A stretch of DNA of 64,000 nt from Kitasatospora sp. MAA19 (GTDB taxonomy: Bacteria > Actinomycetota > Actinomycetes > Streptomycetales > Streptomycetaceae): NCBI RefSeq assembly GCF_029894125.1, contig NZ_JARXYZ010000013.1, forward strand, positions 124,001 through 188,000, in the 5' to 3' direction. The position numbers were made by a program, and so were the translations under genes. Below are positions 8,775 to 17,607 of this stretch, piece after piece (position 1 is the stretch's first letter; the number at the start of each line of letters is the position of its first letter). Below the pieces are notes generated by a model, which was not told the origin of the DNA, searched no databases, and saw only the letters and a program-made list of their open reading frames with translations.

Positions 8775-9287
8775 TCAGGCGCAGGCGATCTGGCTGCCGG
8801 GGATGCCGACGATGCCCGAGTTCTTGGCCTCGCCTCCCTGGTACTCGTAGTACAGGTACGAATAGAAGTCGATCCGGGTCTGAGCACCGCAGGCCGAGTC
8901 CGGCGCGACGGTGTAGGTGACCGTGAAGCTGCTCGTGGCGCCCGGGGCCAGCGGCACGTTGTACCGGGCGATGCCGCCGTGGACGTTGTCGCTGCACCCG
9001 TTGGTCTGGGTGCCGCAAGCCGTGGCGGTGAACTTGAGACCGTTCTCCAGACTGGTCTGGTAGGTCGGCTGGACGCTCTGGTACACGAACTGGATCGGCG
9101 TGTCGTACGGGTTGCTGAGCGTCAGGGTGAGGGTGAACTCGCCGCCCCGGACGGTTGTTTGCCGGTCGGAGACGGCCGTGAACGGCAGCGGGGTGTCGGC
9201 CTGGGCGGGCGTGGCGGAGAGGAGCAGACCGACGGCGAGGGCCGGACACGCGGCGAGGGCGGCACGGCTCAAATGTGTTCTGCGCAT
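8775..9287 (-). CDS. Secreted protein of unknown function
   Basis: 170 aa from ATG 9287. Upstream in-frame codons are GC-rich filler; the start is set by a clear signal peptide, MRRTHLSRAALAAC then a hydrophobic core and ATPAQA cleavage near residue 30. The mature part is a beta-rich domain (VRGGEFTLTLTLSNPYDTPI, GATSSFTVTYTV) reminiscent of Ig-like/CARDB-type domains, with four Cys that could form disulfides. No clear Shine-Dalgarno. Monocistronic, with its own strong terminator. Function unknown. Confidence 0.65.
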   Translation of the reverse strand: MRRTHLSRAALAACPALAVGLLLSATPAQADTPLPFTAVSDRQTTVRGGEFTLTLTLSNPYDTPIQFVYQSVQPTYQTSLENGLKFTATACGTQTNGCSDNVHGGIARYNVPLAPGATSSFTVTYTVAPDSACGAQTRIDFYSYLYYEYQGGEAKNSGIVGIPGSQIACA

Positions 9288-9520
9288 GACCAAGGAGCGT
9301 AGGGGGCGGTACCGCTTCCGTTGCCCCGCTCCGCCCGGATCCGTACCGACGCACGAGCCGGGGGCGGACACCGTGGACCGTCCCGGACGCGTTCCGCCCC
9401 CGCCGTCCCGCCCGGGGCCCTATCCTTCGCCGGCCACCTGAGCCCGGCTGCCCGAATGCGGCTGCCCGAACCCGGCCACCCCGAGCCCCTACCTGAAGCC
9501 GGCCGCCCGACCCGACCGGT

Positions 9521-10975
9521 TCAGGCGAGCGGCGGCAGGATGTCGCAGAGCGCGGCGAGCGCCGCCGGGTAGGCGTGGTCGGGCGGCGCGGCGTAGCCCA
9601 CGACCAGGCCGTCCGCGGCCGGCATGGCCTCCGGCCCGATCCCCGGGTGCCGGTAGTCGGCGAGCCCGTCGAGGGCCAGGCCCCGGTAGGCGGCGGCCTG
9701 GAGCACCGAACGCTCGGTGCCGGGCTCCAGCCGCAGGACGGCGTGCAGCCCGGCCGCGATGCCGGAGACCCCGATGTGCGGGGCACTCGCCGCCAGGGCG
9801 GCCACCAGGTGGTCGCGGCGCTCCCGGTAGCGGCGGCGCATCCGCCGCACGTGCCGGTCGTAGCCGCCGGAGTCGATCAGCTCGGCCAGGGTCAGCTGGT
9901 CCAACGCGCTGGCCCAGCCCTCGCGTTCACCCTTGGCGGCGAGCACCCGGTCGACCAGGTGGTCCGGCAGCACCATCCAGCCGAGCCGGATCGCGGGCGA
10001 CAGGCTCTTGCTGACGGAGCCGAGGTAGACCACCCGCTCGGGGTCGAGCCCCTGGACGGCGCCGACCGGCTGGCGGTCGTAGCGGAACTCGCCGTCGTAG
10101 TCGTCCTCCAGGATCAGTCCGCCGCGCCCGCGCGCCCAGTCGACCACGGCCGCGCGCCGGCCCGCGTGCAGCGGCCCGCCGGTCGGGAACTGGTGGGCGG
10201 GGGTGAGCAGGACCGTCCGGACGTCCTGGTGGTGCGCCAGCTCGTCGACGTGGGCGCCGTGATCGTCGATCGGCAGCGGCGTGGTGGCGACCCCGGCGGT
10301 GGCCAGCAGCCCTCGGTGGAACCCCAGCCCGTACGCCTCGACGGCCAGCCGCCCGTTCGCCTCGGGCGGCAGGACGGGCGCCCCGCCGTCGAACAGCAGC
10401 CGCAGTGCGTGGGCGAAGCCGGAGCAGACCACGATCCGGTCCGGGTCGGCGCGCACCCCGCGGGCGCGGGCCAGGTAGTCGGCGAGGACGGTGCGCAGCT
10501 CGCGCCGCCCCTGCGGATCACCGGGCCCGAAGGCCTCGTGGGGCGCCATGGTGAGGGCCCGGCGGGCGGCGGCCAGCCAGGCGGTACGCGGGAAGGACGC
10601 GGCGTCCGGCTGGCCCTGGCGCAGATCGTGCACGGGCCCGGGCCGTACCGAGGGCCGGCGGGCCCGGGTCGGCGGGACGGGCTCGGCGCGCTCGGCCACG
10701 GCGGTGCCGGAGCCCTGACGAGCGGTCAGCCAGCCCTCCGCGACGAGTTCGGCGTACGCCTCGGCGGCGGTGTTGCGGGCCAGGCCGAGGTCGGCGGCGA
10801 GCACGCGGTACGGCGGCAGCCGGGTTCCGGGGGCGAGCCGGCCGCTGCGGATCGCCTCGCGCAGGGCCGCCATCAGCGCGGCGCGGCGGCCGCCGCCGGC
10901 GGGGAGGTCGAGGTGCAGGTCGCTGCCGGTCGGGTGGGCGGACCCGGTGGGGTGCGCGCCCGGCGTTTCCGTCAT
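9521..10975 (-). CDS. MocR/GabR-family PLP-dependent transcriptional regulator
   Basis: 484 aa from ATG 10975 (GTG 10981 also possible). An N-terminal GntR-type winged helix (AALREAIRSGRLAPGTRLPPYRVLAADLGLARNT split across residues about 27-60) is joined by a linker to a fold-type I aminotransferase domain (about 110-484). Typical PLP-site motifs are visible: EDDYDGEFRY and GSVSKSLSPAIRLGW with the lysine. Such proteins activate PLP-, GABA- or amino-acid-metabolism genes. No obvious target sits next to it; the neighbouring UspA gene is transcribed in the same direction from further upstream. Confidence 0.9.
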   Translation of the reverse strand: MTETPGAHPTGSAHPTGSDLHLDLPAGGGRRAALMAALREAIRSGRLAPGTRLPPYRVLAADLGLARNTAAEAYAELVAEGWLTARQGSGTAVAERAEPVPPTRARRPSVRPGPVHDLRQGQPDAASFPRTAWLAAARRALTMAPHEAFGPGDPQGRRELRTVLADYLARARGVRADPDRIVVCSGFAHALRLLFDGGAPVLPPEANGRLAVEAYGLGFHRGLLATAGVATTPLPIDDHGAHVDELAHHQDVRTVLLTPAHQFPTGGPLHAGRRAAVVDWARGRGGLILEDDYDGEFRYDRQPVGAVQGLDPERVVYLGSVSKSLSPAIRLGWMVLPDHLVDRVLAAKGEREGWASALDQLTLAELIDSGGYDRHVRRMRRRYRERRDHLVAALAASAPHIGVSGIAAGLHAVLRLEPGTERSVLQAAAYRGLALDGLADYRHPGIGPEAMPAADGLVVGYAAPPDHAYPAALAALCDILPPLA

Positions 10976-11074
10976 GGTCACGCACCCTACCCGCCGCCAC
11001 CCGGCCGCCCGCCGGGCGGCCCGGACCGGCCCACGACCCACCCCTCCGATCGCGCCGGACGCGCCGGACGGGCG

Positions 11075-11596
11075 CTACGGGACGACGGTGACCGGCCAGC
11101 GGCCCGACTTCACCAGCCGCACGGCCACCGAGCCGATCACCCGGTGTCCGGCCTGCTCGGAGGCGCCGACCACGACGGCGTCGGCCCGCAGCTCGTCCGC
11201 GAGCTTGGCCAGCCCCGTATAGGGGTCGCCACGCATGGTGAGGAAGCGCCATTCCACCCGCCACACCTCCCGCACCCGGTGCTCGGCCTCGCGCAGCGCG
11301 GCCAGCAGTTCGTCGGCGATCTCCTGGGTGGTCTCCTCCACGGCGACCCCGGCCAGGGCGGTGGCGGCGGCGAGGACGGGCTGGACGTACGCGACCGCGA
11401 GGGCGGCGCCCTGCCTGCGGGCCAGTCCGGCGGCGTACGCGATGGCGCGCCAGGAGGAGTCGGAGCCGTCCAGCCCCGCCAGGATCACCTTGGGCCCGTC
11501 GGTCCCCAGCTCGAAGCCCGCGGGGGCGACCGCCACCCCGGGTTCGTCGGCGCCGCCGACGGCCGCCACATCCTCTGCATCGCTCTCGTTGCTCAT
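11075..11596 (-). CDS. Universal stress protein (UspA) family
   Basis: 173 aa from ATG 11596. A single Usp domain: VILAGLDGSDSSWRA at the start of the fold, and the C-terminal nucleotide-loop region VVVGASEQAGHRVIGS. The ATP-binding G-x2-G-x9-G pattern is only partly kept (Glu where the second Gly is expected), so nucleotide binding is uncertain. About 100 bp upstream of the MocR gene on the same strand. Confidence 0.85.
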   Translation of the reverse strand: MSNESDAEDVAAVGGADEPGVAVAPAGFELGTDGPKVILAGLDGSDSSWRAIAYAAGLARRQGAALAVAYVQPVLAAATALAGVAVEETTQEIADELLAALREAEHRVREVWRVEWRFLTMRGDPYTGLAKLADELRADAVVVGASEQAGHRVIGSVAVRLVKSGRWPVTVVP

Positions 11597-11735
11597 GGCC
11601 CTGAGGCTATGCCCGCCACTGCGCGTGGGTGGAGGGGGCACTCCCGGTGAGGGCTGTGGCGCGCGCCACCCGGAGCGCCGACCGGCGCGGCGATTTCCGC
11701 ACCGAAGGCGGGCGGTTCGTCACGCGCCGTCGACC

Positions 11736-12005
11736 ATGTGGGCGGCCGCCGCGCCGGCCGGGGTCTGGGACAAGGTCGCCGCGTGCGAGGCGACCGGTAA
11801 CTGGGCCGTGAACTCCGGCAACGGCTTCTACGGCGGCCTGCAGTTCACCTCCAGCACCTGGGCCGCCTTCGGCGGCACCGCGTACGCTCCGCAGGCCCAC
11901 CAGGCCACCAAGGACCAGCAGATCGCCGTCGGCGAGAAGGTCCTCGCCGCCCAGGGCCCCGGCGCCTGGCCGATCTGCTCCGTCAAGGCCGGCCTGGGCA
12001 AGTAA
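11736..12005 (+). pseudogene. Rpf-like transglycosylase domain lacking a signal peptide
   Basis: The only in-frame ATG (11736) gives 89 aa that is almost entirely a resuscitation-promoting-factor/transglycosylase domain: VWDKVAACEATGNW with the catalytic Glu18, then GFYGGLQFTSSTWAAFGG and a closing PICSVKAG. Rpf proteins act outside the cell on peptidoglycan and need a secretion signal. Here the hydrophobic core is absent in all three forward frames upstream, only an AAAAPAG stub remains, and no ribosome binding site precedes the ATG. A 5'-truncated remnant is most likely; a leaderless cytoplasmic form cannot be excluded. Confidence 0.6.
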
Positions 12006-12027
12006 GCCCGTCCGTCCCGGGCACCCC

Positions 12028-12065
12028 GACGCCGCCGCACCCCTCTTCCGGGGTGCGGCGGCGTC
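12028..12065 (+). terminator. Terminator after the Rpf-like remnant
   Basis: GACGCCGCCGCACCCC pairs perfectly with GGGGTGCGGCGGCGTC (16-bp stem, 6-nt loop), 23 bp after the stop. Its preservation suggests the Rpf-like unit was once, or still is, transcribed. Confidence 0.85.
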
Positions 12066-12298
12066 GTCGTGTCCGCGGACCGTCCGTGCCGGTGGCGTTC
12101 CGGCGACCGTCTGCGGCCGCTCGTCGGACGGCTGGTCACCCGCACCGCGCCGCGCGTCGGCGAGGCCTGCCCGTGGCGCGCCGCAACTCCCCGCCCTCGG
12201 GCCGGAAAACCGGTCGCGGCCGCGCGGTCGGGTGTGGCAGCGTGCGCCGGGTCCTGCCCACCGTCCGTACGTCCGTACCCGCGCCCAGGAGCCGCCCG

Positions 12299-12922
12299 AT
12301 GACGCTGCCACCCCGACTCGTCCCCCTGCTGTCGGAGTTCGACTTCGCCCGCACCCGCCTCACCGAACGGCTGGCCGGTCCGACCCTGGACAGCGGCAAC
12401 GGCACCCGGGTGGCCGTCACGCCGCTCACGGACGAGGAGTACCGGTGGGAACCGGTGCCCGGCTGCTGGTCGGTGCGGCGACACGCGGACGGGCCCGGCG
12501 AGGGCGCGACGCAGCTGGTCGGCGGCGGCGAGTGGGGACGGGACGGCGCGGGCTACCCGCCCCCGGAGCCCGCCCGGTTCACCACCCTGGCGTGGCGGCT
12601 GAGCCACCTCACCGAGATGTTGCTGCTGCGCGCCGACCACGCAGGCGGCAGTCGCTCGCTCACCAGGGACGACTACCGGGCGAGCGGCGACGCGCAGTCC
12701 GCGATCGCCGCCTTCGACGCTGCGGCCACCGCATGGCGGGCGGCCGTGCTGGCCGCGGACGACGCCACGCTGGACACCGTCGGGTACTGCGGCTACCCGT
12801 ACGGCGGCGACGCGGAGGAGCCGTTCTGGGAGATCGTCTGGTGGGTCAACCAGGAACTGCTGCACCACGGCGCCGAGATCGCCCTGCTGCGCGACCTCTA
12901 CCGCTGGTCGCCGGAGCTCTGA
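12299..12922 (+). CDS. DinB-fold protein
   Basis: 207 aa from ATG 12299, preceded by AGGAG at 7 nt. A four-helix-bundle DinB-like protein with probable metal-binding histidines in WRLSHLTEMLLLRADH and ELLHHGAEIALLRDLY; the pattern resembles actinobacterial mycothiol-dependent or DinB_2 proteins. An embedded YRWEPVPGCWSVR segment is typical of the family. The reaction is not known. Convergent with the PNPOx-fold gene, 7 bp between stops. Confidence 0.75.
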   Translation: MTLPPRLVPLLSEFDFARTRLTERLAGPTLDSGNGTRVAVTPLTDEEYRWEPVPGCWSVRRHADGPGEGATQLVGGGEWGRDGAGYPPPEPARFTTLAWRLSHLTEMLLLRADHAGGSRSLTRDDYRASGDAQSAIAAFDAAATAWRAAVLAADDATLDTVGYCGYPYGGDAEEPFWEIVWWVNQELLHHGAEIALLRDLYRWSPEL

Positions 12923-12929
12923 CCGTCGG

Positions 12930-13520
12930 TCAGCTCTCGAAGGGGCGGGGTGGCAGTGGCAGCGGGAGCGCGGGCAGGCCGTCGATGCTGGTGCCGACGT
13001 ACTGCTTGCCCTCGCAGTAGGCGCTGAACTCCTCCTCGCCCTTGCGGTCGAAGTACTGCGCGTGCAGGTCGCGGTCGGCCCGGTAGTCCATCAGCGGGAC
13101 GGCGAACCCGCAGGAGTCGCTGACCCGTTCGGCCTTCACCAGCACGATCGCGCGCAGCCCCGACCCGTCGGTGTCCGGCGCGAAGCGGCCCAGCAGTGCG
13201 GCGAAGCGCGGGTCGTCGCGGAACACCGGCTCGCCCCGGCCGTGCACCCGCACCACGGTCGGCGGGCCGTCGAAGGCGCACCACATCAGCGTGATCCGGC
13301 CGTTCTCCCGGAGGTGGGCGATGGTCTCGGCGGTGGATCCGCCGAAGTCGAGGTAGGCGAGGGTGAGTTCGTCGATCACCACGAGCGTGCCGGAGCGGCC
13401 CTTGGGCGAGACGTTGACGTGCCCGTCGGCGGAGAGGGGCGCGGTCGCGACGAAGTAGACGGGCTGCCGTTCGATGAATGCGCGCAGCCGGCCGTCGATG
13501 CTCTCGTACTGCTTTCCCAT
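12930..13520 (-). CDS. Pyridoxamine 5'-phosphate oxidase-fold protein
   Basis: 196 aa from ATG 13520. The split-barrel FMN-binding fold is recognisable from FVATAPLSADGHVNVSPKG, the ITLMWCAFDGPPTVVRVHG strand pair and the C-terminal YRADRDLHAQYFDRKGEEE. This subgroup is usually annotated only as a PNPOx family protein and may use FMN or F420 in a redox reaction. Substrate unknown. Confidence 0.8.
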   Translation of the reverse strand: MGKQYESIDGRLRAFIERQPVYFVATAPLSADGHVNVSPKGRSGTLVVIDELTLAYLDFGGSTAETIAHLRENGRITLMWCAFDGPPTVVRVHGRGEPVFRDDPRFAALLGRFAPDTDGSGLRAIVLVKAERVSDSCGFAVPLMDYRADRDLHAQYFDRKGEEEFSAYCEGKQYVGTSIDGLPALPLPLPPRPFES

Positions 13521-13838
13521 GTCCGCCAGTGTGCCCCCATCTCGCCTGGCAAGAAAGGATGATCCACCTGCCGAGACGAAGATCGCCCCATCCGGGCACC
13601 CGCAGGATGGCTCGTGCACCTGCCACCGGCCCGTCCTGCCACGGGAGTCGAGACGGCCCGGGACGTCCTCGCCGCGACGGCGCTGCGCCCGTACGCGGCC
13701 TGGTGCTCCGGGTACCGCCGGCTCGGCATCCCGCCCGCCGTGCACCCCGGCCCGCCGCCCCCGCACAGGGGTGAGCGGGCGCCCCCGCCGCCGCCCGGGC
13801 AGACTGGCAGCGGGGGCCGCAGGCTTCGGAGAGGGCTC
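13521..13838. other. Divergent intergenic region
   Basis: 318 bp between the PNPOx-fold gene and the polymerase-ligase gene. No convincing coding sequence; only a short AT-richer patch near 13548-13575 that could be promoter DNA. Confidence 0.35.
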
Positions 13839-15641
13839 ATGCCGCAGCTCACGGTGGACGGGCGCACCCTCGCGCTCTCCCACCTCGACAAGGTGTACTA
13901 CCCGCGCACCGGCACCCGCAAGGGCGAGGTGCTGCGCTACTACGCCGCCGTGCACGACGCCCTCCTCCCCCACCTGCGCGACCGCCCGGTGTCCTTCCTG
14001 CGCTGCCCCGACGGCGTCGAGGCCGAGGTGTTCATCGCCAAGAACCCGCCCGCCGGTACCCCCAGCTGGGTACGCACCGTCGAGGTGCCGAGCAGCGGCG
14101 GCGACCTGCGCCAGGTGGTCCTCGACGACGGCGCCGCCCTGCTCTGGGCCGCCAACCTGGGCTGTCTGGAGCTGCACGTCCCGCAGTGGCACGCGGCCGC
14201 GCCCGGGCTCGCCGACCGCCTCGTCCTGGACCTCGACCCCGGCGAGGGCGCGTCCGTCCTCACCTGCCGCACCGTCGCCCTACTGCTGCGCGAGCGGCTC
14301 GCGGCGGACGGCCTGACGGCCTGGGTGAAGACCTCCGGCGCCAAGGGCCTGCACCTGCTGGCCCCGATCGAACCCACGCCCAGCGCCCGGGTCAGCGCCT
14401 ACGCGAAGGCGCTCGCCGCCGCGCTGGAGGCCGACCACCCGGACCTGGTCGTGCACACCATGGCGAAGGCCCGGCGGGCCGGCCGGGTGCTGGTCGACTG
14501 GTCGCAGAACCACGCCAGGAAGACCACCGCCGCGCCGTACACCCTCCGGGCCCGGCCGTTGCCGACGGTCTCCACCCCGCTCTCCTGGGCCGAGCTGGAG
14601 CGCGCCCACGCCGTGGACGACCTGGTCCTCACCCTCTCCGAGGTACCGGACCGGCTGGCCGCCCACGGTGACCTGTTCGCCCCGCTGCTGGACCCGGAGC
14701 AGGCCCGGCCGCTCCCGGCCGGGCCTGCCGCCTCGGCGAAACCACCGGAGCGGCCCCGCCAGGTGCTCCGCCCGCCGGTCGAGGTGATGCGCCCGGCCGC
14801 CGTCACCGCCGTCCCGCCGTCCGACGGCCTGGGCGGCGCAGGCGTGCAGTACGAGCTGAAGCTGGACGGCTTCCGCTGCGTGGCCTTCGCCCGCGGCGAC
14901 CGCCCGCCCTTCCTCCAGTCCCGCACCGGCCGCGACCTCGCCCCCGCGTTCCCGCCGATCGCCGCCGCCGTCGCCCGGCTGCCCGAGGGGCTGGTGCTGG
15001 ACGCCGAACTCGTCGCCTGGCGGGCCGGCCGGTTCGCCTTCGGGGAGCTCCTGCGCACCCGCCGGGCCCGGGGCGCCGCCCCGGACGTCGCCCTCGGCCT
15101 GATCGCCTTCGACCTGCTCGCCCTGCCCGGCCGCGACCTGCGCGGGCTGCCGCTCGCCGACCGCCGCCGCCTGCTGCTCGCCGCCCTCGCCGACGTCCCG
15201 CCGCCGATCCAGCCGGTGCTGGCCACCACCGACCGGGCGGAGGCGCTGGAGTGGATGGCGGGCCTCGCCGACACCGGCGTCGAGGGCCTGGTCTGCAAGG
15301 CCGTCGGCTCCCCCTACCGCCCGCGCGGCACCGGGCACGCCTGGGTCAAGTACCGGCGCGGCGACACCCTCGACGCCGCCGTCCGCGCCCTCACCGGCCC
15401 GGCCGCCCACCCGCACGCCCTCGTCCTCGAACTCGACGACGGCCGGGTGTTCCTGACCACCCCCCGGCTCACCCCGGTCCAGGCCCGCGAGGTCGCCGAG
15501 GCCGCCGGCGCCCTCCTCGGCCCGCCCGTCACCGACCCCGACCACGGCCCGGTCCATCCCCTCACCACCCCCCTGCGTGCCGAACTCACCCTCACCGGCC
15601 GCCCGCCCACCGCCACCTTCGTCCGCCTCCGCGGCGACTGA
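13839..15641 (+). CDS. LigD-type fusion: DNA repair polymerase domain plus ATP-dependent DNA ligase
   Basis: 600 aa from ATG 13839, preceded by GGAGAGGG. Residues about 1-290 are a LigD polymerase (primase-like) domain with metal-binding Asp131 and Asp133 in LDLDPGEG, KTSGAKGLHLLAP, and DWSQN. After a Pro/Ala linker, residues about 310-600 are an ATP-dependent DNA ligase with nucleophile Lys341 in ELKLDGFR, LVLDAELVAW, EGLVCKA and WVKYRR. The family fills and seals double-strand breaks in Ku-dependent end joining. The phosphoesterase domain found in mycobacterial LigD is missing, and no Ku gene is in the window. It is followed by a convergent gene. Confidence 0.9.
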   Translation: MPQLTVDGRTLALSHLDKVYYPRTGTRKGEVLRYYAAVHDALLPHLRDRPVSFLRCPDGVEAEVFIAKNPPAGTPSWVRTVEVPSSGGDLRQVVLDDGAALLWAANLGCLELHVPQWHAAAPGLADRLVLDLDPGEGASVLTCRTVALLLRERLAADGLTAWVKTSGAKGLHLLAPIEPTPSARVSAYAKALAAALEADHPDLVVHTMAKARRAGRVLVDWSQNHARKTTAAPYTLRARPLPTVSTPLSWAELERAHAVDDLVLTLSEVPDRLAAHGDLFAPLLDPEQARPLPAGPAASAKPPERPRQVLRPPVEVMRPAAVTAVPPSDGLGGAGVQYELKLDGFRCVAFARGDRPPFLQSRTGRDLAPAFPPIAAAVARLPEGLVLDAELVAWRAGRFAFGELLRTRRARGAAPDVALGLIAFDLLALPGRDLRGLPLADRRRLLLAALADVPPPIQPVLATTDRAEALEWMAGLADTGVEGLVCKAVGSPYRPRGTGHAWVKYRRGDTLDAAVRALTGPAAHPHALVLELDDGRVFLTTPRLTPVQAREVAEAAGALLGPPVTDPDHGPVHPLTTPLRAELTLTGRPPTATFVRLRGD

Positions 15642-15767
15642 GCGCCCCCGGCTCACCGCCCTTGGCGGGCCGGAGCGACCGGGGTCCGCGCGGCGCCGGA
15701 GCCCCCGGGGGTCGGCCCGCTGCCGCCACCCGCCTCAACTCCGCGACGGGGTAACGGGGTAGCCGGG

Positions 15768-16349
15768 TTACCGCTTCCGCTTGGCAGCGTGGGCGAACAC
15801 GGTGACCAGGGTGTCGTTGAAGACCGGGAGGTCGGCGGGTCTGCGGCTGGAGACGAGGGGGCCCGGGCCGTCACGGCAGGTGTGGACCTCCTCGTCGACC
15901 CAGTTCGCTCCCGCGTTGCGCAGGTCGGTGCGCAGGCTGGGCCAGGAGGTGAGGGTGCGGCCGCGGACGGCGTCGGCCTCGATCAGGGTCCAGGCGGCGT
16001 GGCAGATCGCGGCGACCGGGCGGCCGGAGGCGCACCAGGCCCGGACGAACGCGACCGCGGCCTCGTCCAGCCGGAGGCGGTCGGGGCTCGCAACGCCGCC
16101 GGGCAGGACCAGGCCGTCGAAGGAGGCGGCGTCCGCCTCGGCCACGACGGCGTCGACGGCGAAGGTGTCGCCCGGGGTGTGTCCCCGGACGGCCTGGACG
16201 CGCCCGGGCGCGGTGGACAGCAGCCGCGGGGTGCCACCGGACTCCTGCACCGCCTGCCACGGCGAGGTCAGCTCGACCTGCTCGGCCCCGTACGGCGCGA
16301 CCAGGAAGGCGATCGTGCGGCCGGTGAGCGTGGTGGACGGCCAGCCCAT
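15768..16349 (-). CDS. DJ-1/PfpI family protein
   Basis: 193 aa from ATG 16349. The flavodoxin-like PfpI fold is shown by IAFLVAPYGAEQVELTSPWQAV, FDGLVLPGG and the nucleophile elbow AAICHAAW (Cys-His at about 115-116). Members act as intracellular proteases, deglycases or chaperones. The terminal VTVFAHAAKRKR is basic. Lies just downstream of, and probably in an operon with, the PRC-barrel and DUF3040 genes. Confidence 0.85.
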   Translation of the reverse strand: MGWPSTTLTGRTIAFLVAPYGAEQVELTSPWQAVQESGGTPRLLSTAPGRVQAVRGHTPGDTFAVDAVVAEADAASFDGLVLPGGVASPDRLRLDEAAVAFVRAWCASGRPVAAICHAAWTLIEADAVRGRTLTSWPSLRTDLRNAGANWVDEEVHTCRDGPGPLVSSRRPADLPVFNDTLVTVFAHAAKRKR

Positions 16350-16352
16350 GGC

Positions 16353-16655
16353 TCAGCGCGGGCGCGGGTGGCGGCCGGCCAGGTCGACGGCGACGGACGG
16401 GGCGGCGCTGAGCCGGGCGCGCGGACAGTCCAGGTGGACGATCAGTTCCAGGTGGTCGATCCGCGACACCAGGCCGACCGGGACGGACACCCGGGCGCCC
16501 GGCACCCAGGGCCCGGCGTCGACCAGCAGGTGGTCCCCGGTGTCCTGTTCGACCCGCCCGAGCGGGCCGTCGGTCGCCTGCACCTCGTACCCGGTCAGGC
16601 TCAGTTCGGCGGCGTGGTGGGGGCCCGGGCGGTACTCCCACAGGTCAGTGCTCAT
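16353..16655 (-). CDS. PRC-barrel domain protein
   Basis: 100 aa. Two tandem ATGs exist (16658, 16655); the second is preferred because GGAGG lies 4 nt before it. A single PRC-barrel-like domain: LTGYEVQATDGPLGRVEQ, LLVDAGPWVPGARVSVPVGLVSRID. The family appears in RNA-processing and stress proteins; the role here is unknown. The stop of the upstream DUF3040 gene overlaps this start and the PfpI gene follows after 3 bp, so the three form one operon. Confidence 0.75.
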   Translation of the reverse strand: MSTDLWEYRPGPHHAAELSLTGYEVQATDGPLGRVEQDTGDHLLVDAGPWVPGARVSVPVGLVSRIDHLELIVHLDCPRARLSAAPSVAVDLAGRHPRPR

Positions 16656-17098
16656 CATGCCTCCGGCCGATCCCAGGGGCGGCGTTCGCGGCGCTCGTCC
16701 CGATCGGAGGGCCCGGAACCGCGTTCGCCTCCGTCCCGCCCTGCGGCTCCCTCGTCTCCCCAGCCCTCGCCCCGCCCCGCGCCCCGGCGGCGCAGCAAGG
16801 CCGCGGTGGCGACCGCGACCGCCACCGAGGCCGCCCAGACCACCCCGAGGCCGGTCAGCACCCCGGTGGTCGGGGTCCGCACGCCGATACTGAGGCAGAT
16901 CGCCGCCATCACCAGCGCGGTCAGCACCACCCCGGCGGACACCCGGCGCCCCACGCCCCGCAGCACGCCCCGGACCCGGCCCGGCCGCTTGGCACCCATC
17001 GTGCTCAACTTCCGGTCGAGGCGCGTGTCCTGGCGCAGATCGGACTCGATCTCCGCAAGGAGCCGCCGCTCCCATCCGCTCAACGCGGGTCCGTCCAT
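16655..17098 (-). CDS. DUF3040 membrane protein
   Basis: 147 aa from ATG 17098, preceded by GGAGGTGA at 5 nt. DUF3040 starts with LSGWERRLLAEIESDLRQDTRLDRKL, followed by two membrane segments (about 54-74 and 80-102) and a charged Arg/Gly-rich tail. The function is unknown; the family is confined largely to Actinobacteria. First gene of a three-gene operon with the PRC-barrel and PfpI genes. Confidence 0.8.
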   Translation of the reverse strand: MDGPALSGWERRLLAEIESDLRQDTRLDRKLSTMGAKRPGRVRGVLRGVGRRVSAGVVLTALVMAAICLSIGVRTPTTGVLTGLGVVWAASVAVAVATAALLRRRGAGRGEGWGDEGAAGRDGGERGSGPSDRDERRERRPWDRPEA

Positions 17099-17163
17099 CT
17101 CGGTCACCTCCGACACTTCCGGTGACGTGCTCGCACCCGGCGGTTGCCCGGTACGGGCCGGCG

Positions 17164-17607
17164 CTAACCGCTCGGGGGGCCGCCGGTTCCGGCGCCCACG
17201 GGGCCGAAGGCCCGGGGCCGGGCCAGCAGGCTGTCGTCCAGGACCCGCATCAGGGCGTCGAGGTCGCGGTGGACCTCGACCGCGCCCGCCGCCCACAGCT
17301 CCGGACCGGCCTCCGCACCGGCCGCCACGGCGACGCACGGCACCCCGACCCGCCGCGCCGCCAACACCTCACGCACACTCCCGGCCACCGCCACGGCGTG
17401 CGACGGCGTGCCGCCGACCAGCTCCAGCGCGGCCCGCAGCGGGTCGCTCCCGGGGGCGGCCACGGTCAGGGCGGGCGCCCCGCCCGGCCCCGGGCCGGTC
17501 AGGACGACCGTCCAGCCCCGGGCGGCGCACTCGCGCAGCAACTCGGCGGAACCGGTCGACGCAGACCGCCAATCGGTACCGAAGAGAGCCGCCGAGATCA
17601 CCGTCAT
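17164..17607 (-). CDS. HAD-like protein without catalytic motifs
   Basis: 147 aa from ATG 17607; no strong ribosome binding site. The C-terminal half resembles the Rossmann-like end of HAD phosphatases (HAVAVAGSVREVLAARRVG, VPCVAVAAG, ELWAAGAVEVHRDLDAL). Motif I (DxDGT) is absent, the equivalent position reading ALFGTDW, and the motif IV aspartates are replaced by AGSVREV. The cap and part of the core are also missing. A regulatory or degenerate member is likely rather than an active phosphatase. Confidence 0.55.
   Translation of the reverse strand: MTVISAALFGTDWRSASTGSAELLRECAARGWTVVLTGPGPGGAPALTVAAPGSDPLRAALELVGGTPSHAVAVAGSVREVLAARRVGVPCVAVAAGAEAGPELWAAGAVEVHRDLDALMRVLDDSLLARPRAFGPVGAGTGGPPSG

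Noticed and set aside
8503..9786. A long minus-strand frame over the secreted-protein gene
   Set aside because: Arg/Pro-rich, crosses a strong terminator and a regulator gene; the secreted protein in another frame explains the region.
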